This document shows positions 46,000-54,745 of a stretch of DNA of 64,000 nt, piece by piece. This stretch comes from Betaproteobacteria bacterium (GTDB lineage: Bacteria; Pseudomonadota; Gammaproteobacteria; Burkholderiales; Ga0077523), in the NCBI GenBank assembly GCA_016125475.1, contig WGLR01000015.1, positions 1 through 64,000 on the forward strand, given 5' to 3'. The notes beneath the pieces are model-generated. The model was not told the DNA's origin, did no database searches, and saw only the letters and a program-made list of their open reading frames with translations. The translations under genes were made by a program, and so were the position numbers. Within the stretch, counting starts at the first letter, position 1. The number at the start of each line of letters is the position of its first letter.

Positions 46000-47451
46000 A
46001 TGACCTCCTGCGATCGCGCACTCGTCTGGTTCCGTCGGGACCTGCGCGCCTCCGATCACGCTGCGCTCTCCCACGCGCTCATGTCCGCGCGCGCGGTCTG
46101 GTGCGTGTTCGTCTTCGACACCGATATTCTCGACGCGCTGCCGTCCCGGGAGGACCGGCGCGTCGAGTTCATCTGGCACACGATCGTCGAACTGCGTCTC
46201 GCGCTCGAGGCGCTGGGGGGCGGTCTGTCCGTCGCGCACGGACGCGCGCGCGAGGTCATTCCGCGGCTCGCCGACGAACTGGGCGTGGATGCCGTGTTCG
46301 CGAACCGGGATTACGAGCCCGACGCGATCGCGCGCGACGTGGCCGTGGCGGAGACGCTCGCCGCATCCGGACGTCGTCTGGTCACGTTCAAGGACCAGTG
46401 CATCTTCGAGAAGGACGAGATCCTCACCCAGGCGGGCAAGCCTTACTCGGTGTTCACGGCCTACAAGAACGCGTGGCTCAAGCGCGTCGATGCGCAGGCG
46501 CTCTCGCCCTGTCCGGTGGAAGCCCATGCCGGCGCGCTGGTGCCGGACGCAGGCGGACCGGTGCCCTCGCTCGCCTCGCTCGGTTTCTCGCGCACGAACC
46601 TGACGGACCTGAAGCTGCCGCTCGGCATCGCGGGCGGGCGCGCGCTCCTGGAGGATTTCGCGGGTCGTATCGACCATTACGCCGAGCGCCGCGATTTCCC
46701 GGCGGTCCGCGGACCGTCCTATCTGTCGGTCCACCTGCGTTTCGGAACGGTCTCGCTGCGCGAACTCGCGCGGCTCGCGTACGGGCGCAACTCGCAGGGC
46801 GCGCGGACGTGGCTGTCGGAGCTGGTCTGGCGGGATTTCTACTTCCAGATCCTCTGGCACTTTCCACGCGTGGTGAATCGTTCGTTCAAGCCCGAGTTCG
46901 ACACGCTGCGATTCGAGAATCGCGACGACTGGTTCGAGGCGTGGTGCGAAGGGCGGACGGGCTACCCGATCGTCGACGCGGCGATGCGGCAGCTGAACAC
47001 CACCGGCTACATGCACAACCGGCTGCGCATGATCTCGGCATCCTTCCTCGTGAAGGACCTCCGCATCGACTGGCGGCGGGGCGAGCGGTATTTTGCCGCA
47101 CGTCTCAACGACTACGATCTCGCGGCCAACAACGGCGGCTGGCAGTGGGCGGCGTCGACGGGGTGCGACGCGCAGCCGTATTTCCGGATCTTCAACCCCG
47201 TGTCGCAGTCGGAGAAGTTCGACCCCGAGGGCCGCTTCATCCGCCAGTACCTCCCGGTTCTCGCCGAAGTGCCGAACCGCTGCATCCACGCGCCCTGGAC
47301 CATGTCGCCTATCGAGGCACGGGCCGCGCGTGTCGTCATCGGGGAGAACTATCCCGCGCCGATCGTCGACCACGCGGAGGCCCGGAAACTCGCGCTCGCG
47401 ATGTTCGCCGCCGTGAAGTCGTCCGCCGGTCGCGGGCCGGCAGCCGGATGA
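46000..47451 (+). CDS. phrB: Class I CPD photolyase
   Basis: 483 residues from ATG 46000 (MTSCDRALVWFRRDLRASDH); ATG 45970 is an alternative. The N-terminal alpha/beta antenna domain is followed by the FAD domain. W-C-E-G-R-T-G-Y-P-I-V-D-A-A-M-R-Q-L, D-W-R-R-G-E-R-Y-F and N-N-G-G-W-Q-W-A-A-S-T-G supply the active-site and electron-transfer tryptophans. It splits cyclobutane pyrimidine dimers with blue light. It lies about 70 bases after the NTF2-like gene. With the FeS photolyase the locus covers both main UV lesions. Confidence 0.95.
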   Translation: MTSCDRALVWFRRDLRASDHAALSHALMSARAVWCVFVFDTDILDALPSREDRRVEFIWHTIVELRLALEALGGGLSVAHGRAREVIPRLADELGVDAVFANRDYEPDAIARDVAVAETLAASGRRLVTFKDQCIFEKDEILTQAGKPYSVFTAYKNAWLKRVDAQALSPCPVEAHAGALVPDAGGPVPSLASLGFSRTNLTDLKLPLGIAGGRALLEDFAGRIDHYAERRDFPAVRGPSYLSVHLRFGTVSLRELARLAYGRNSQGARTWLSELVWRDFYFQILWHFPRVVNRSFKPEFDTLRFENRDDWFEAWCEGRTGYPIVDAAMRQLNTTGYMHNRLRMISASFLVKDLRIDWRRGERYFAARLNDYDLAANNGGWQWAASTGCDAQPYFRIFNPVSQSEKFDPEGRFIRQYLPVLAEVPNRCIHAPWTMSPIEARAARVVIGENYPAPIVDHAEARKLALAMFAAVKSSAGRGPAAG

Positions 47452-47545
47452 GCACGCGCTGACCGCAGTCGTCGGGGCGGGCGCAGTGCGAGCGGGTTCC
47501 GGGAAATCCGCGCCGGACGAGCCCTTCACCCTGTCGTGCCCCCGC

Positions 47546-48889
47546 TCAGAGGGATTCCACGAACCTCACGAGGGTCTCGCGGGCCTCGCGCGGGAGTTCG
47601 ACGAACCTTTCCCGCGCATCCGCTGCCTCGCCACCGTGCCAGAGGATCGCTTCCGTCACGTCGCGTGCGCGTCCGTCGTGCAGCAGCGCCGCGTCGTGGT
47701 GTGCACGGACGCGCACGCCCAGGCCCCAGAGCGGTGCGGTGCGCCATTCGTCCGGTCGCGCATCGAAGTCAGGTCGCCCGTCGGACAGACCTGCCCCCAT
47801 GTCGTGCACGAGGAGATCGGTGTACGGTCGAATCGTCCTGCCCGCGAGCGGGCCGAGTGCCGTGTCGTCCCCGGTTCTCCATTCGGGGACGTGGCACCGC
47901 GTGCAGCCCGTCCGCCCGAACAGCGTCCGGCCTGCGTCGATGCGGGCGTCGTCCGGTGCGCGCGCGGGAGGCGGGGCGCTCAGACGCAGGTAGGCGACGA
48001 GCGCGTCGAGCTGTCCCGGGTGCAGGTCGACGTGGCTTCCCGCGGTTTCGGCGGCGCACGCCGTCTGTACCGGCGGGCAGTTCTCGCGAGGATGGAGCGA
48101 CGAGGTCACACCCAGATCCTCGAGCAGGGCCGTGGCGATCTGCTGACGGATGCCGGGCTGGTTGGCCTTCCAGCCGAAACGACCTATCGCGATGCGTGAT
48201 GCGGCGGCGTCCCAGACGCGGTTGACGCGGCCGTGGGTCGCGAGCCCTGCCGTGCGCGCGTAGTGGGCCTCGATGGCCTCGTCCGGAATGGCTTCGAGCA
48301 GGCCCAGGCCGATCAGTCGCGGAGCCACGCGGGGCGAGCGCATCGTCGTCGGGCCGAGCGCACCGAACGCGAGCCGTGTCACGCGGACCGCCGGCACGCG
48401 CAGGGACACGGTCGTTCCGTCCGGAAAGCGGAACGTGCGTGGCGTCCGGGTCACGGTCACGCGGGCTTCCGGGGGAACTCGCCCGAGGATGCCCTGCGTC
48501 TGGATCTGCAGGCCGTATCGCGGGTGCGGCACGGGACCGCCGTGGATCGAGCGGCCCGGTACCGACACGTGGAGCACGACGACCGGCGAGGACTCCGGCC
48601 CGAGGCCGTCCTGCCCGTGGCAGTCGGTGCAGACCTCCGCATTCGACGTCGGGCCACGTCCCCACTGTCCGAACGGTGACGGGGCGACGACCCAGCGCCG
48701 ATGCATGAGGTCGCGTCCTCGGGCCCAGGCCGCCCGCTGTCCGGCGTCGAGCGCAGGCAATGCGGACGGTGCGGCCGCTGGCCCGGGAAGCGGTTCGGTG
48801 TGCGCCGGTGTCAGGAAGGCGGTGAGCGCCAGGAGAACGCCCGCGTGGCACGTGCCTCGTCGCGATCTCCTGATCCGGCCGCTGCCCAC
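47546..48889 (-). CDS. Di-heme cytochrome c oxidoreductase (DUF1111/DHOR family)
   Basis: 447 residues from GTG 48889 with GGAG seven bases upstream. An N-terminal signal (R-R-S-R-R then V-L-L-A-L-T-A-F-L-T-P-A-H-T) exports it. Two heme c sites, C-T-D-C-H and C-T-R-C-H, lie about 250 residues apart. The family is related to di-heme peroxidases and called thiol oxidoreductase-like; electron partners are unknown. It follows a YqgE-like gene by 18 bases on the same strand, forming a two-gene unit. Confidence 0.88.
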   Translation of the reverse strand: MGSGRIRRSRRGTCHAGVLLALTAFLTPAHTEPLPGPAAAPSALPALDAGQRAAWARGRDLMHRRWVVAPSPFGQWGRGPTSNAEVCTDCHGQDGLGPESSPVVVLHVSVPGRSIHGGPVPHPRYGLQIQTQGILGRVPPEARVTVTRTPRTFRFPDGTTVSLRVPAVRVTRLAFGALGPTTMRSPRVAPRLIGLGLLEAIPDEAIEAHYARTAGLATHGRVNRVWDAAASRIAIGRFGWKANQPGIRQQIATALLEDLGVTSSLHPRENCPPVQTACAAETAGSHVDLHPGQLDALVAYLRLSAPPPARAPDDARIDAGRTLFGRTGCTRCHVPEWRTGDDTALGPLAGRTIRPYTDLLVHDMGAGLSDGRPDFDARPDEWRTAPLWGLGVRVRAHHDAALLHDGRARDVTEAILWHGGEAADARERFVELPREARETLVRFVESL

Positions 48890-48907
48890 GGTGCCGCTCC
48901 GGGGTTG

Positions 48908-49645
48908 TCAGCGCACCGCCGTTGCCGCGACCGACATCCCGCTTCCGCCGCGATTCCCGGGTGCCAGGCGCGCGCGGAGCGCGGTCGCGCGGGCGAGCAG
49001 CGTCTCCCAGAGCCTGGTCGTGTCGCGGGCGAGCAGGGAGTCCGCGTCCGCCGGGAGAACGTACCACTCGCCGCGGTCGATCTCGGCGTCGAGCTGGCCG
49101 TCGGCCCAGCCCGCGTGGCCGGCGAAGAACCGGCGATCCGCGATGGCGTCGGGTCTCGCGACGAGCGATTCGAACACGGTGTCGTCTCCGGACAGGTAGA
49201 CGTCGCCCGCGACCGGAAGCGCGCGATCGGCGGGCGTGCGCGACCGGAAGAGGAACAGCATGCTCGCGGGCGCGACCGGGCCGCCCAGATAGATCGGGTC
49301 CCGGTGCTGTGCGAGTTCGGGCCGGTCCTGACCGAACAGTTCGCCCAGCGTCATGCCCGACGGGCGGTTGAGCACCAGACCCACCGGCCCGGCGTTCGGC
49401 GGGAACGTCACGACGATCACCGTTTCGGCGAACGCGGGTTCGCTGATGCCCGGGTGCGCGACGAGGATCACGGGCACACCGTCGGATTCGACGCCGGCCC
49501 GCGCGGCGACGCCGAACAGCGCCAGAAATGCCGCGACGGTCACGATGGCGAGATGCATCGCCACCGGTCGGCCCTTCGGGATGGGTGCGGCGCGCGCCGC
49601 GTCTGCGGGTGCCGCGACGGGACGTGCGGCTCGTGTTGCGTTCAT
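48908..49645 (-). CDS. YqgE/AlgH-family protein with N-terminal export/anchor segment
   Basis: 245 residues from ATG 49645 with GGAG upstream. The YqgE core is clear: F-A-E-T-V-I-V-V, G-P-V-G-L-V-L-N-R-P-S-G-M-T-L, I-Y-L-G-G-P-V and F-F-A-G-H-A-G-W-A-D-G-Q-L-D-A-E-I. Typical YqgE is a 185-190-residue cytosolic protein. Here about 50 extra residues include a hydrophobic stretch (L-A-I-V-T-V-A-A-F-L-A-L-F-G-V-A-A-R-A-G) that would serve as signal peptide or anchor. It is paired with the di-heme cytochrome, consistent with a periplasmic role. Confidence 0.85.
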   Translation of the reverse strand: MNATRAARPVAAPADAARAAPIPKGRPVAMHLAIVTVAAFLALFGVAARAGVESDGVPVILVAHPGISEPAFAETVIVVTFPPNAGPVGLVLNRPSGMTLGELFGQDRPELAQHRDPIYLGGPVAPASMLFLFRSRTPADRALPVAGDVYLSGDDTVFESLVARPDAIADRRFFAGHAGWADGQLDAEIDRGEWYVLPADADSLLARDTTRLWETLLARATALRARLAPGNRGGSGMSVAATAVR

Positions 49646-49838
49646 GACGAAGCTCCGTGCCAGGGCGTCGATTATCGCCTCCGGGGGCGCCAGAGGCTAT
49701 CATCGGCCGACGACCGGATTCTGATCGGGGAGCGAGTCGAAATGAGTGCGAGTCCACGCGAACACCGGACGAACGATGGACACCGTGGTCCCGCCGACGG
49801 GACGTGGCGGTGCGCGCGCGCATGCGTGGAGGCATGAC

Positions 49839-50204
49839 ATGGGACCCTTCGACGTCATCGCGGAGCGGCGCATCCAGGAGGCTGTCGATCGTGGTGAACT
49901 GGACGATCTCCCCGGCGCCGGGCGGCCGCTCGCGCTGGAGGACGATCCCCTCGTTCCCGAGGATCTGCGCATGGCGTACCGCATCCTCAGGAATGCCGGG
50001 TTCGTGCCTCCCGAGGTGGAGATGCTGCGGGACGTCCGGGATCTCGAGCGCTGCATCGCGTCCGCACCGGACGAGACCACGCGGTCCCGCGCGCTGCGCA
50101 GGCTCCAGGCGCTGGAGCGGCAACTCGCCGCGCGTGGTCGCCATGCCCGGGGTGTCTCGATCGGATCCGCGTATCACGCGCGGCTCCTCGCGCGCTTCGG
50201 CTGA
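49839..50204 (+). CDS. DUF1992 protein (DnaJ homologue C28-like)
   Basis: 121 residues from ATG 49839 with GGAGG six bases upstream. The DUF1992 block is P-F-D-V-I-A-E-R-R-I-Q-E-A-V-D-R-G-E-L-D followed by L-P-G-A-G-R-P-L-A-L-E-D-D and an N-A-G-F-V-P-P-E-V-E helix. The function is unknown. It precedes the 5-oxoprolinase genes by 21 bases and may be co-transcribed with them. Confidence 0.88.
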   Translation: MGPFDVIAERRIQEAVDRGELDDLPGAGRPLALEDDPLVPEDLRMAYRILRNAGFVPPEVEMLRDVRDLERCIASAPDETTRSRALRRLQALERQLAARGRHARGVSIGSAYHARLLARFG

Positions 50205-50225
50205 GACGGGACGGGCGCGCGACGC

Positions 50226-50957
50226 ATGACCAACGAAACGCTGCCGGGCGCGAACATCGTCGCGATGGGTGAATCCGCGGTGGTCGTGGAGTTCGGGCGC
50301 ACGGTCAACCGCGAGACGAATGCTCGCGCACGCGCACTCGGGGACTATCTGCGCGCGAATCCGCTCCCCGGCGTCACCGACGTGGTGCCGGCGTACGCGG
50401 CCGTGACCGTCCACTTCGACACGCGGGAGACCGCCGGACTCCTGCGCGTGGACAATCCGCTCGAGGCGATGAAGGCCGCGATCGAGGCGCTGCTGCCCAG
50501 GGTGCCAGCCGTGCCTCGACGCAAGCCTCGCGTGCTCGAGATCCCGGTCTGCTACGGGGGCGAGCACGGGCCGGACCTCGAGCGCGTCGCCGCGCACTGC
50601 CGGCTCCCCGCGGAGGAGGTCGTGGCGCGCCACTGCGCGCCACTCTACGACGTCTATTTTCTCGGGTTCGTCCCCGGTTTCGGTTACCTGGGCACCCTCG
50701 ATCGCCGGCTGCACACCCCGCGTCTGGACACGCCCAGGAAGCGCATTCCCGCGGGCAGCGTCGGCATCGGCGGCGAACAGACCGGCGTCTATCCGATGGA
50801 ATCGCCGGGCGGGTGGAATCTGATCGGGCGCACCCCGCGAAGGCTTTTCCGCCTCGATGCGGACGGCGCGCCGAACGTGATGGACGCGGGTGACCAGGTC
50901 AGGTTCGTGCCGGTCCCCGCAGCGGAATACGACCGACTGAAGGCGACGCAGCGATGA
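50226..50957 (+). CDS. pxpB: 5-oxoprolinase subunit PxpB
   Basis: 243 residues, the KipI-like subunit of the ATP-dependent PxpABC complex that opens 5-oxoproline to glutamate. Signature blocks: G-E-S-A-V-V-V-E-F-G, E-I-P-V-C-Y-G-G, Y-D-V-Y-F-L-G-F-V-P-G-F-G-Y-L-G and R-I-P-A-G-S-V-G-I-G-G-E-Q-T-G-V-Y-P. It overlaps pxpC (ATGA). Confidence 0.93.
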   Translation: MTNETLPGANIVAMGESAVVVEFGRTVNRETNARARALGDYLRANPLPGVTDVVPAYAAVTVHFDTRETAGLLRVDNPLEAMKAAIEALLPRVPAVPRRKPRVLEIPVCYGGEHGPDLERVAAHCRLPAEEVVARHCAPLYDVYFLGFVPGFGYLGTLDRRLHTPRLDTPRKRIPAGSVGIGGEQTGVYPMESPGGWNLIGRTPRRLFRLDADGAPNVMDAGDQVRFVPVPAAEYDRLKATQR

Positions 50958-51958
50958 GCATCGTCGTCGTTCGACCGGGGCTCCTCACGACGCTTCAGGA
51001 CCTGGGCCGTCCGGGCCATCAGCATCTCGGCGTGCCCGTGAACGGCGCGATGGACCAGATCTCGCACCGCCTCGCGAACATGCTGGTCGGCAACGACGAA
51101 TCCGAGGCGACGCTGGAACTCACGCTGAACGGTCCGACGCTCGAGTTCCGCACCGACGCGGTCATCGCGCTGTGCGGGGCCGCGATGCCGAGCGACGGGG
51201 GCGGCGAGGAAGTGCCGTGGTGGCGGCCCGTGCGCGTTCCCGCGGGGACGACGATCACGATCGGCCGTCCGGAGATCGGCTGCCGCGCCTATCTCGCGGT
51301 GGCGGGCGGGTTCGACGTGCCGGCCGTGCTCGGCAGCCGGGCGACCGCGCTGACCGGTGGCTATGGCGGCTTTCGCGGACGCGCGCTCAAGAAGGGCGAC
51401 GTCCTGGCACTGCGGTCGCCGCAGGAAGCCCAGACGGTACGCTGGGTCCGGCTGCTCGTGCGGCATCACCGCGGTCTCGCGTATCCCAACTGGTCGGTGA
51501 GCCGTGCGCGGATGCCGTACAGGGTCCAGCCGCAGACCGTGCGGGTCGTGCCGGGTCGGCACTGGCAGACCTTCCCGGTCGCGGCGCGCGAGCAGCTCAC
51601 GCGCGCGTTGTACCGCGTGGCGCTGGATTCCAACCGGATGGGCTATCGTCTCGAAGGCGCGCCGCTGGAGGCGCGGCGTGGTTCCGACGTGCTGTCGGAG
51701 GCCGTGGTGATGGGGGCCGTACAGATTCCCTCCGGAGGAGACCCGATCGTGCTGATGGCCGACCGTCAGACGACGGGCGGGTACCCCGTGATCGCGGTCG
51801 TCGCGGGCATCGATCTGCCCGTGATGGCCCAGATCGCGCCAGGCGAGGACGTGCAGTTCCGCATGACCACGATCGAGGAGAGCTACGAGGCGGCCGCCGA
51901 GCGGGAGCATCAGCTCGGCCGGGTCAAGCAGGCGCTGGACGCGAGGCTGCAGCACTGA
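50954..51958 (+). CDS. pxpC: 5-oxoprolinase subunit PxpC (biotin-dependent carboxyltransferase-like)
   Basis: 334 residues, KipA-like. Blocks V-R-P-G-L-L-T-T-L-Q-D-L-G-R-P-G, G-V-P-V-N-G-A-M-D, L-A-V-A-G-G-F-D-V-P and L-M-A-D-R-Q-T-T-G-G-Y-P are characteristic. It works with PxpB and PxpA on 5-oxoproline, which arises from spontaneous glutamine cyclisation. It overlaps pxpB and is followed 95 bases later by pxpA. Confidence 0.93.
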   Translation: MSIVVVRPGLLTTLQDLGRPGHQHLGVPVNGAMDQISHRLANMLVGNDESEATLELTLNGPTLEFRTDAVIALCGAAMPSDGGGEEVPWWRPVRVPAGTTITIGRPEIGCRAYLAVAGGFDVPAVLGSRATALTGGYGGFRGRALKKGDVLALRSPQEAQTVRWVRLLVRHHRGLAYPNWSVSRARMPYRVQPQTVRVVPGRHWQTFPVAAREQLTRALYRVALDSNRMGYRLEGAPLEARRGSDVLSEAVVMGAVQIPSGGDPIVLMADRQTTGGYPVIAVVAGIDLPVMAQIAPGEDVQFRMTTIEESYEAAAEREHQLGRVKQALDARLQH

Positions 51959-52052
51959 ACACGACCGTGCCCCGTGCGGGTGCGGTCATCGACGGGTGGC
52001 ACGACGCGCGGTCCCTGGCGGCCGCGCGGCCCGCTGCCGGAGGACGGGAAAC

Positions 52053-52808
52053 ATGCGCATTGTCGACCTGAACGCGGATCTCGGCGAGAGCTTCGGTGCG
52101 TGGAAGATGGGGGACGACGAACGTCTGCTCGAGGTCGTGACGTCCGCGAACGTCGCATGCGGATTTCACGCGGGCGATCCGGTCACGATCCGACACACGG
52201 TGCACGAAGCCGTGCGTCGCGACGTGGCAGTCGGGGCGCATCCCTCCCTGCCGGACCTGCAGGGATTCGGCAGGCGCCGCATGGAAATCACGGCGGGGGA
52301 GGTCTACGATCTCGTCGTGTACCAGATCGCGGCCGTCGCGGGGTTCGCGAAGATCGCCGGGACCAGGCTGCATCACGTCAAGGCCCACGGTGCGCTCTAC
52401 AACATGGCTGCCACGAACCCGTCGCTCGCTCAGGCCATCGTCGCCGCGGTGCGCGACTTCGATGCCGACCTCGTGCTCTATGCCGCCGCCGGGAGCCAGA
52501 TGATCGACGCGGCCGAAGCCGCCGGCATCGCGGTCGCGTCGGAGGTCTTCGCGGATCGCGCCTACCGCAAGGACGGCACGCTCGTGCCCCGTTCCGAAGC
52601 GGGGGCGGTGATCGTCGACCAGGCGCGCGCGATCGCCCAGGCACTCGACATGATCTGCGACCGGCGAGTCCTGAGCGTCGACGGGTTGTGGGTGCCGTTA
52701 CGGGCCGACACGATCTGCGTGCACGGAGACTCGCCCGGGGCAGTGACGCTCGCGGTGGCACTCAGGAGCAGACTGGAGTCCGAAGGCGTGACGGTCCGGA
52801 TTCCCTGA
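52053..52808 (+). CDS. pxpA: 5-oxoprolinase subunit PxpA (LamB/YcsF)
   Basis: 251 residues from ATG 52053 with GGAGG upstream. The family start D-L-N-A-D-L-G-E-S-F-G is followed by S-A-N-V-A-C-G-F-H-A-G-D-P, G-A-H-P-S-L-P-D and V-K-A-H-G-A-L-Y-N. Gene order B-C-A matches other proteobacteria. The three subunits act together in the cytosol. Confidence 0.94.
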   Translation: MRIVDLNADLGESFGAWKMGDDERLLEVVTSANVACGFHAGDPVTIRHTVHEAVRRDVAVGAHPSLPDLQGFGRRRMEITAGEVYDLVVYQIAAVAGFAKIAGTRLHHVKAHGALYNMAATNPSLAQAIVAAVRDFDADLVLYAAAGSQMIDAAEAAGIAVASEVFADRAYRKDGTLVPRSEAGAVIVDQARAIAQALDMICDRRVLSVDGLWVPLRADTICVHGDSPGAVTLAVALRSRLESEGVTVRIP

Positions 52809-52837
52809 ACGCGTGACGCCACATGGAGGGGTGAGAC

Positions 52838-53083
52838 ATGTTGCTGCTGAAGCCTGGCTGCGAGTGCTGTGACCGGAATCTTCCCGCGGCGTCGCCCGAC
52901 GCACGCATCTGCTCCTACGAATGCACGTTCTGCGTCGAGTGCGCGGAGGGCGTCCTCGCCGGCATCTGCCCCAACTGTGGCGGGGAACTCGTGCGGCGTC
53001 CGATCCGGCCCGAGGCGAGGCTGCTCAGGGATCCGGCTTCCACGGTACGGGTCTTCAAGCCGTCGGGCTGCGGTCGCGGGTGA
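52838..53083 (+). CDS. DUF1272 cysteine-rich protein
   Basis: 81 residues from ATG 52838 with GGAGG upstream. C-E-C-C-D-R-N-L-P, I-C-S-Y-E-C-T-F-C-V-E-C and I-C-P-N-C-G-G-E-L-V form a treble-clef-like zinc-binding protein. The function is unknown. Its stop overlaps the GTG start of the methyltransferase gene. Confidence 0.9.
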   Translation: MLLLKPGCECCDRNLPAASPDARICSYECTFCVECAEGVLAGICPNCGGELVRRPIRPEARLLRDPASTVRVFKPSGCGRG

Positions 53084-54246
53084 CCGCGCAACCCACGCAG
53101 CCGGCCTCGCCCGGCGAGGCACCCGTCCACTGGCAGGAGGACGGAGCACCTCGCGCCGCATGCTGGCGCTCCGCGGCGGGGGCGCCACCGCCCTCGCATG
53201 TCGAAATCGCGGACGACCGGACTTCCGCCGACGCGGCATACCGCCTGGCCTGCGAGGGCACCGCGCTGCTCTGGCGCGGTGACTTCCAGAATGCGAGGCA
53301 GCTGCTGCAGGCGATGGACCGCCGGATCGCCGGACGCTCGCGGCGTTCGGGCCGTGCGCGTGCGGAGGCTTCGCCGGCGGATGCCTTTCACCGTTACCGT
53401 CAGGCGCAGGGGCTGCGTGCACACATCCTCGGCAGCGTGCTGATCCCGTTCGATGCAGACTTCGGCATTCCGCTGCGGCGGGCTCCCGACGTGCGACAGG
53501 CGTGCCGCGAGGCCTACGGCGACACGCCGGGCCCGTTCGTCGCGTCACTGCGCGAACTGCTCGGAATCGTCGGCGCACACGAATGGCGTCGAAGAGGGGT
53601 GGAGATCGCCGCGCTCGGCGGGCGCATCCATCCGCACTACGGCGTGTTCGCACCGGTGCGCGGAGAGTACGTCGCACTCGTCGCGGACGCTCCGCTTCCA
53701 CGGGGTGACACGGCATTCGACGTGGGGACAGGTACGGGCGTGCTCGCCATCCTGCTCGCGCGTCGCGGCTGTGCGCGAGTCGTCGCGACCGACCGGGACC
53801 CGCGTGCGCTCGCGTGTGCGCGCGAGAACGTGTCCCGGTTCGCACTCGCGGACCGCATCTCCGTCATCGACGCCGACCTGTTTCCGGACGGACAGGCGTC
53901 CCTGATCGTCTGCAATCCGCCCTGGATTCCGGGAAGACCTGCGTCACCGCTCGAACACGCCGTCTACGATCCGGACAGTCGCATGCTGAAAGGTTTCCTG
54001 GCGGGCCTTGCCGGACACCTCGCGCCCGGCGGCGAAGGGTGGCTCGTGCTGTCCGACATCGCCGAGCATCTCGGATTGCGCACACGCGAGGACCTGCTCG
54101 ACTGGATCACGCGGGCCGGCCTGCGCGTTGTCGAACGGCGTGACACGAGACCGACGCATCCGCGTTCACGGGATCCGGACGATCCCCTGCACGCCGCGCG
54201 CGCGAAGGAAACGACCTCGCTCTGGCGTCTCGCCGCGGAGGCCTGA
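53080..54246 (+). CDS. Class I SAM-dependent methyltransferase
   Basis: 388 residues from GTG 53080 (overlap with DUF1272). The C-terminal half has motif I F-D-V-G-T-G-T-G-V-L-A, a motif II acidic residue in A-T-D-R-D-P, and N-P-P-W-I-P-G, the NPP(Y/W) signature of N6-adenine or glutamine N-methyltransferases (PrmC/RlmG-like). The N-terminal 150 residues are not recognised. The target is unknown; protein or rRNA is likely. Confidence 0.83.
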   Translation: MTAQPTQPASPGEAPVHWQEDGAPRAACWRSAAGAPPPSHVEIADDRTSADAAYRLACEGTALLWRGDFQNARQLLQAMDRRIAGRSRRSGRARAEASPADAFHRYRQAQGLRAHILGSVLIPFDADFGIPLRRAPDVRQACREAYGDTPGPFVASLRELLGIVGAHEWRRRGVEIAALGGRIHPHYGVFAPVRGEYVALVADAPLPRGDTAFDVGTGTGVLAILLARRGCARVVATDRDPRALACARENVSRFALADRISVIDADLFPDGQASLIVCNPPWIPGRPASPLEHAVYDPDSRMLKGFLAGLAGHLAPGGEGWLVLSDIAEHLGLRTREDLLDWITRAGLRVVERRDTRPTHPRSRDPDDPLHAARAKETTSLWRLAAEA

Positions 54247-54745
54247 AGCGGGTCAGTTCGGAGCGCGATTCCGTCGTCCGGTGCCTGGCGTCCGGCCATC
54301 GCGGCTTCGGGCCTCCGGGGCCACGCCTGTTGCCCAACCGCGACAGGCCGCTTATCCTCCCCCCACCCTACACATTCGAAATGCCCTGCGGCTGCGCAGC
54401 GAGGAATCAGGCGGACGACCATGCGGTCCGCGCCTCGTGACGGATCCGGCGCGAGCTGTCGACGTCGAAGAACACACCAACTCGGCGCGCGCGGACACCG
54501 GCATGCAGGCCACGTTGTGGAAGGAGCGCTCCCGCGTTGCCGCGTCCAGAAACATTGCATTCAAAGCAAATTCAGATGCCGGCGCGAAGCGGGGAATTCG
54601 ACGCATGGACGCGTATCGCACGAACGACGTCGCAGCCCGCGGGCGGGTGTCACCGGGCACGGGGAGAACCCGTGTGCGGGTGACCGCCGGCCGTGCGGAG
54701 GTTCGCGAGAGCGGACCGCGCGACAAATCAGAGGGAGAGTTCATC
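54247..54745. other. Intergenic stretch before TRAP receptor; no gene recognised
   Basis: No credible gene in 499 bases. The 54545-54585 stretch (ACATTGCATTCAAAGCAAAT) is AT-rich against the background and is the best place for the TRAP operon promoter, but no clear -35/-10 pair or sigma-54 site was found. AGGGAGAG at 54731 serves the dctP gene. Confidence 0.5.

Noticed and set aside
47769-50714. 981-codon minus-strand frame spanning cytochrome, YqgE and DUF1992 genes
   Set aside because: It runs through three recognisable genes in other frames and has no domain of its own.
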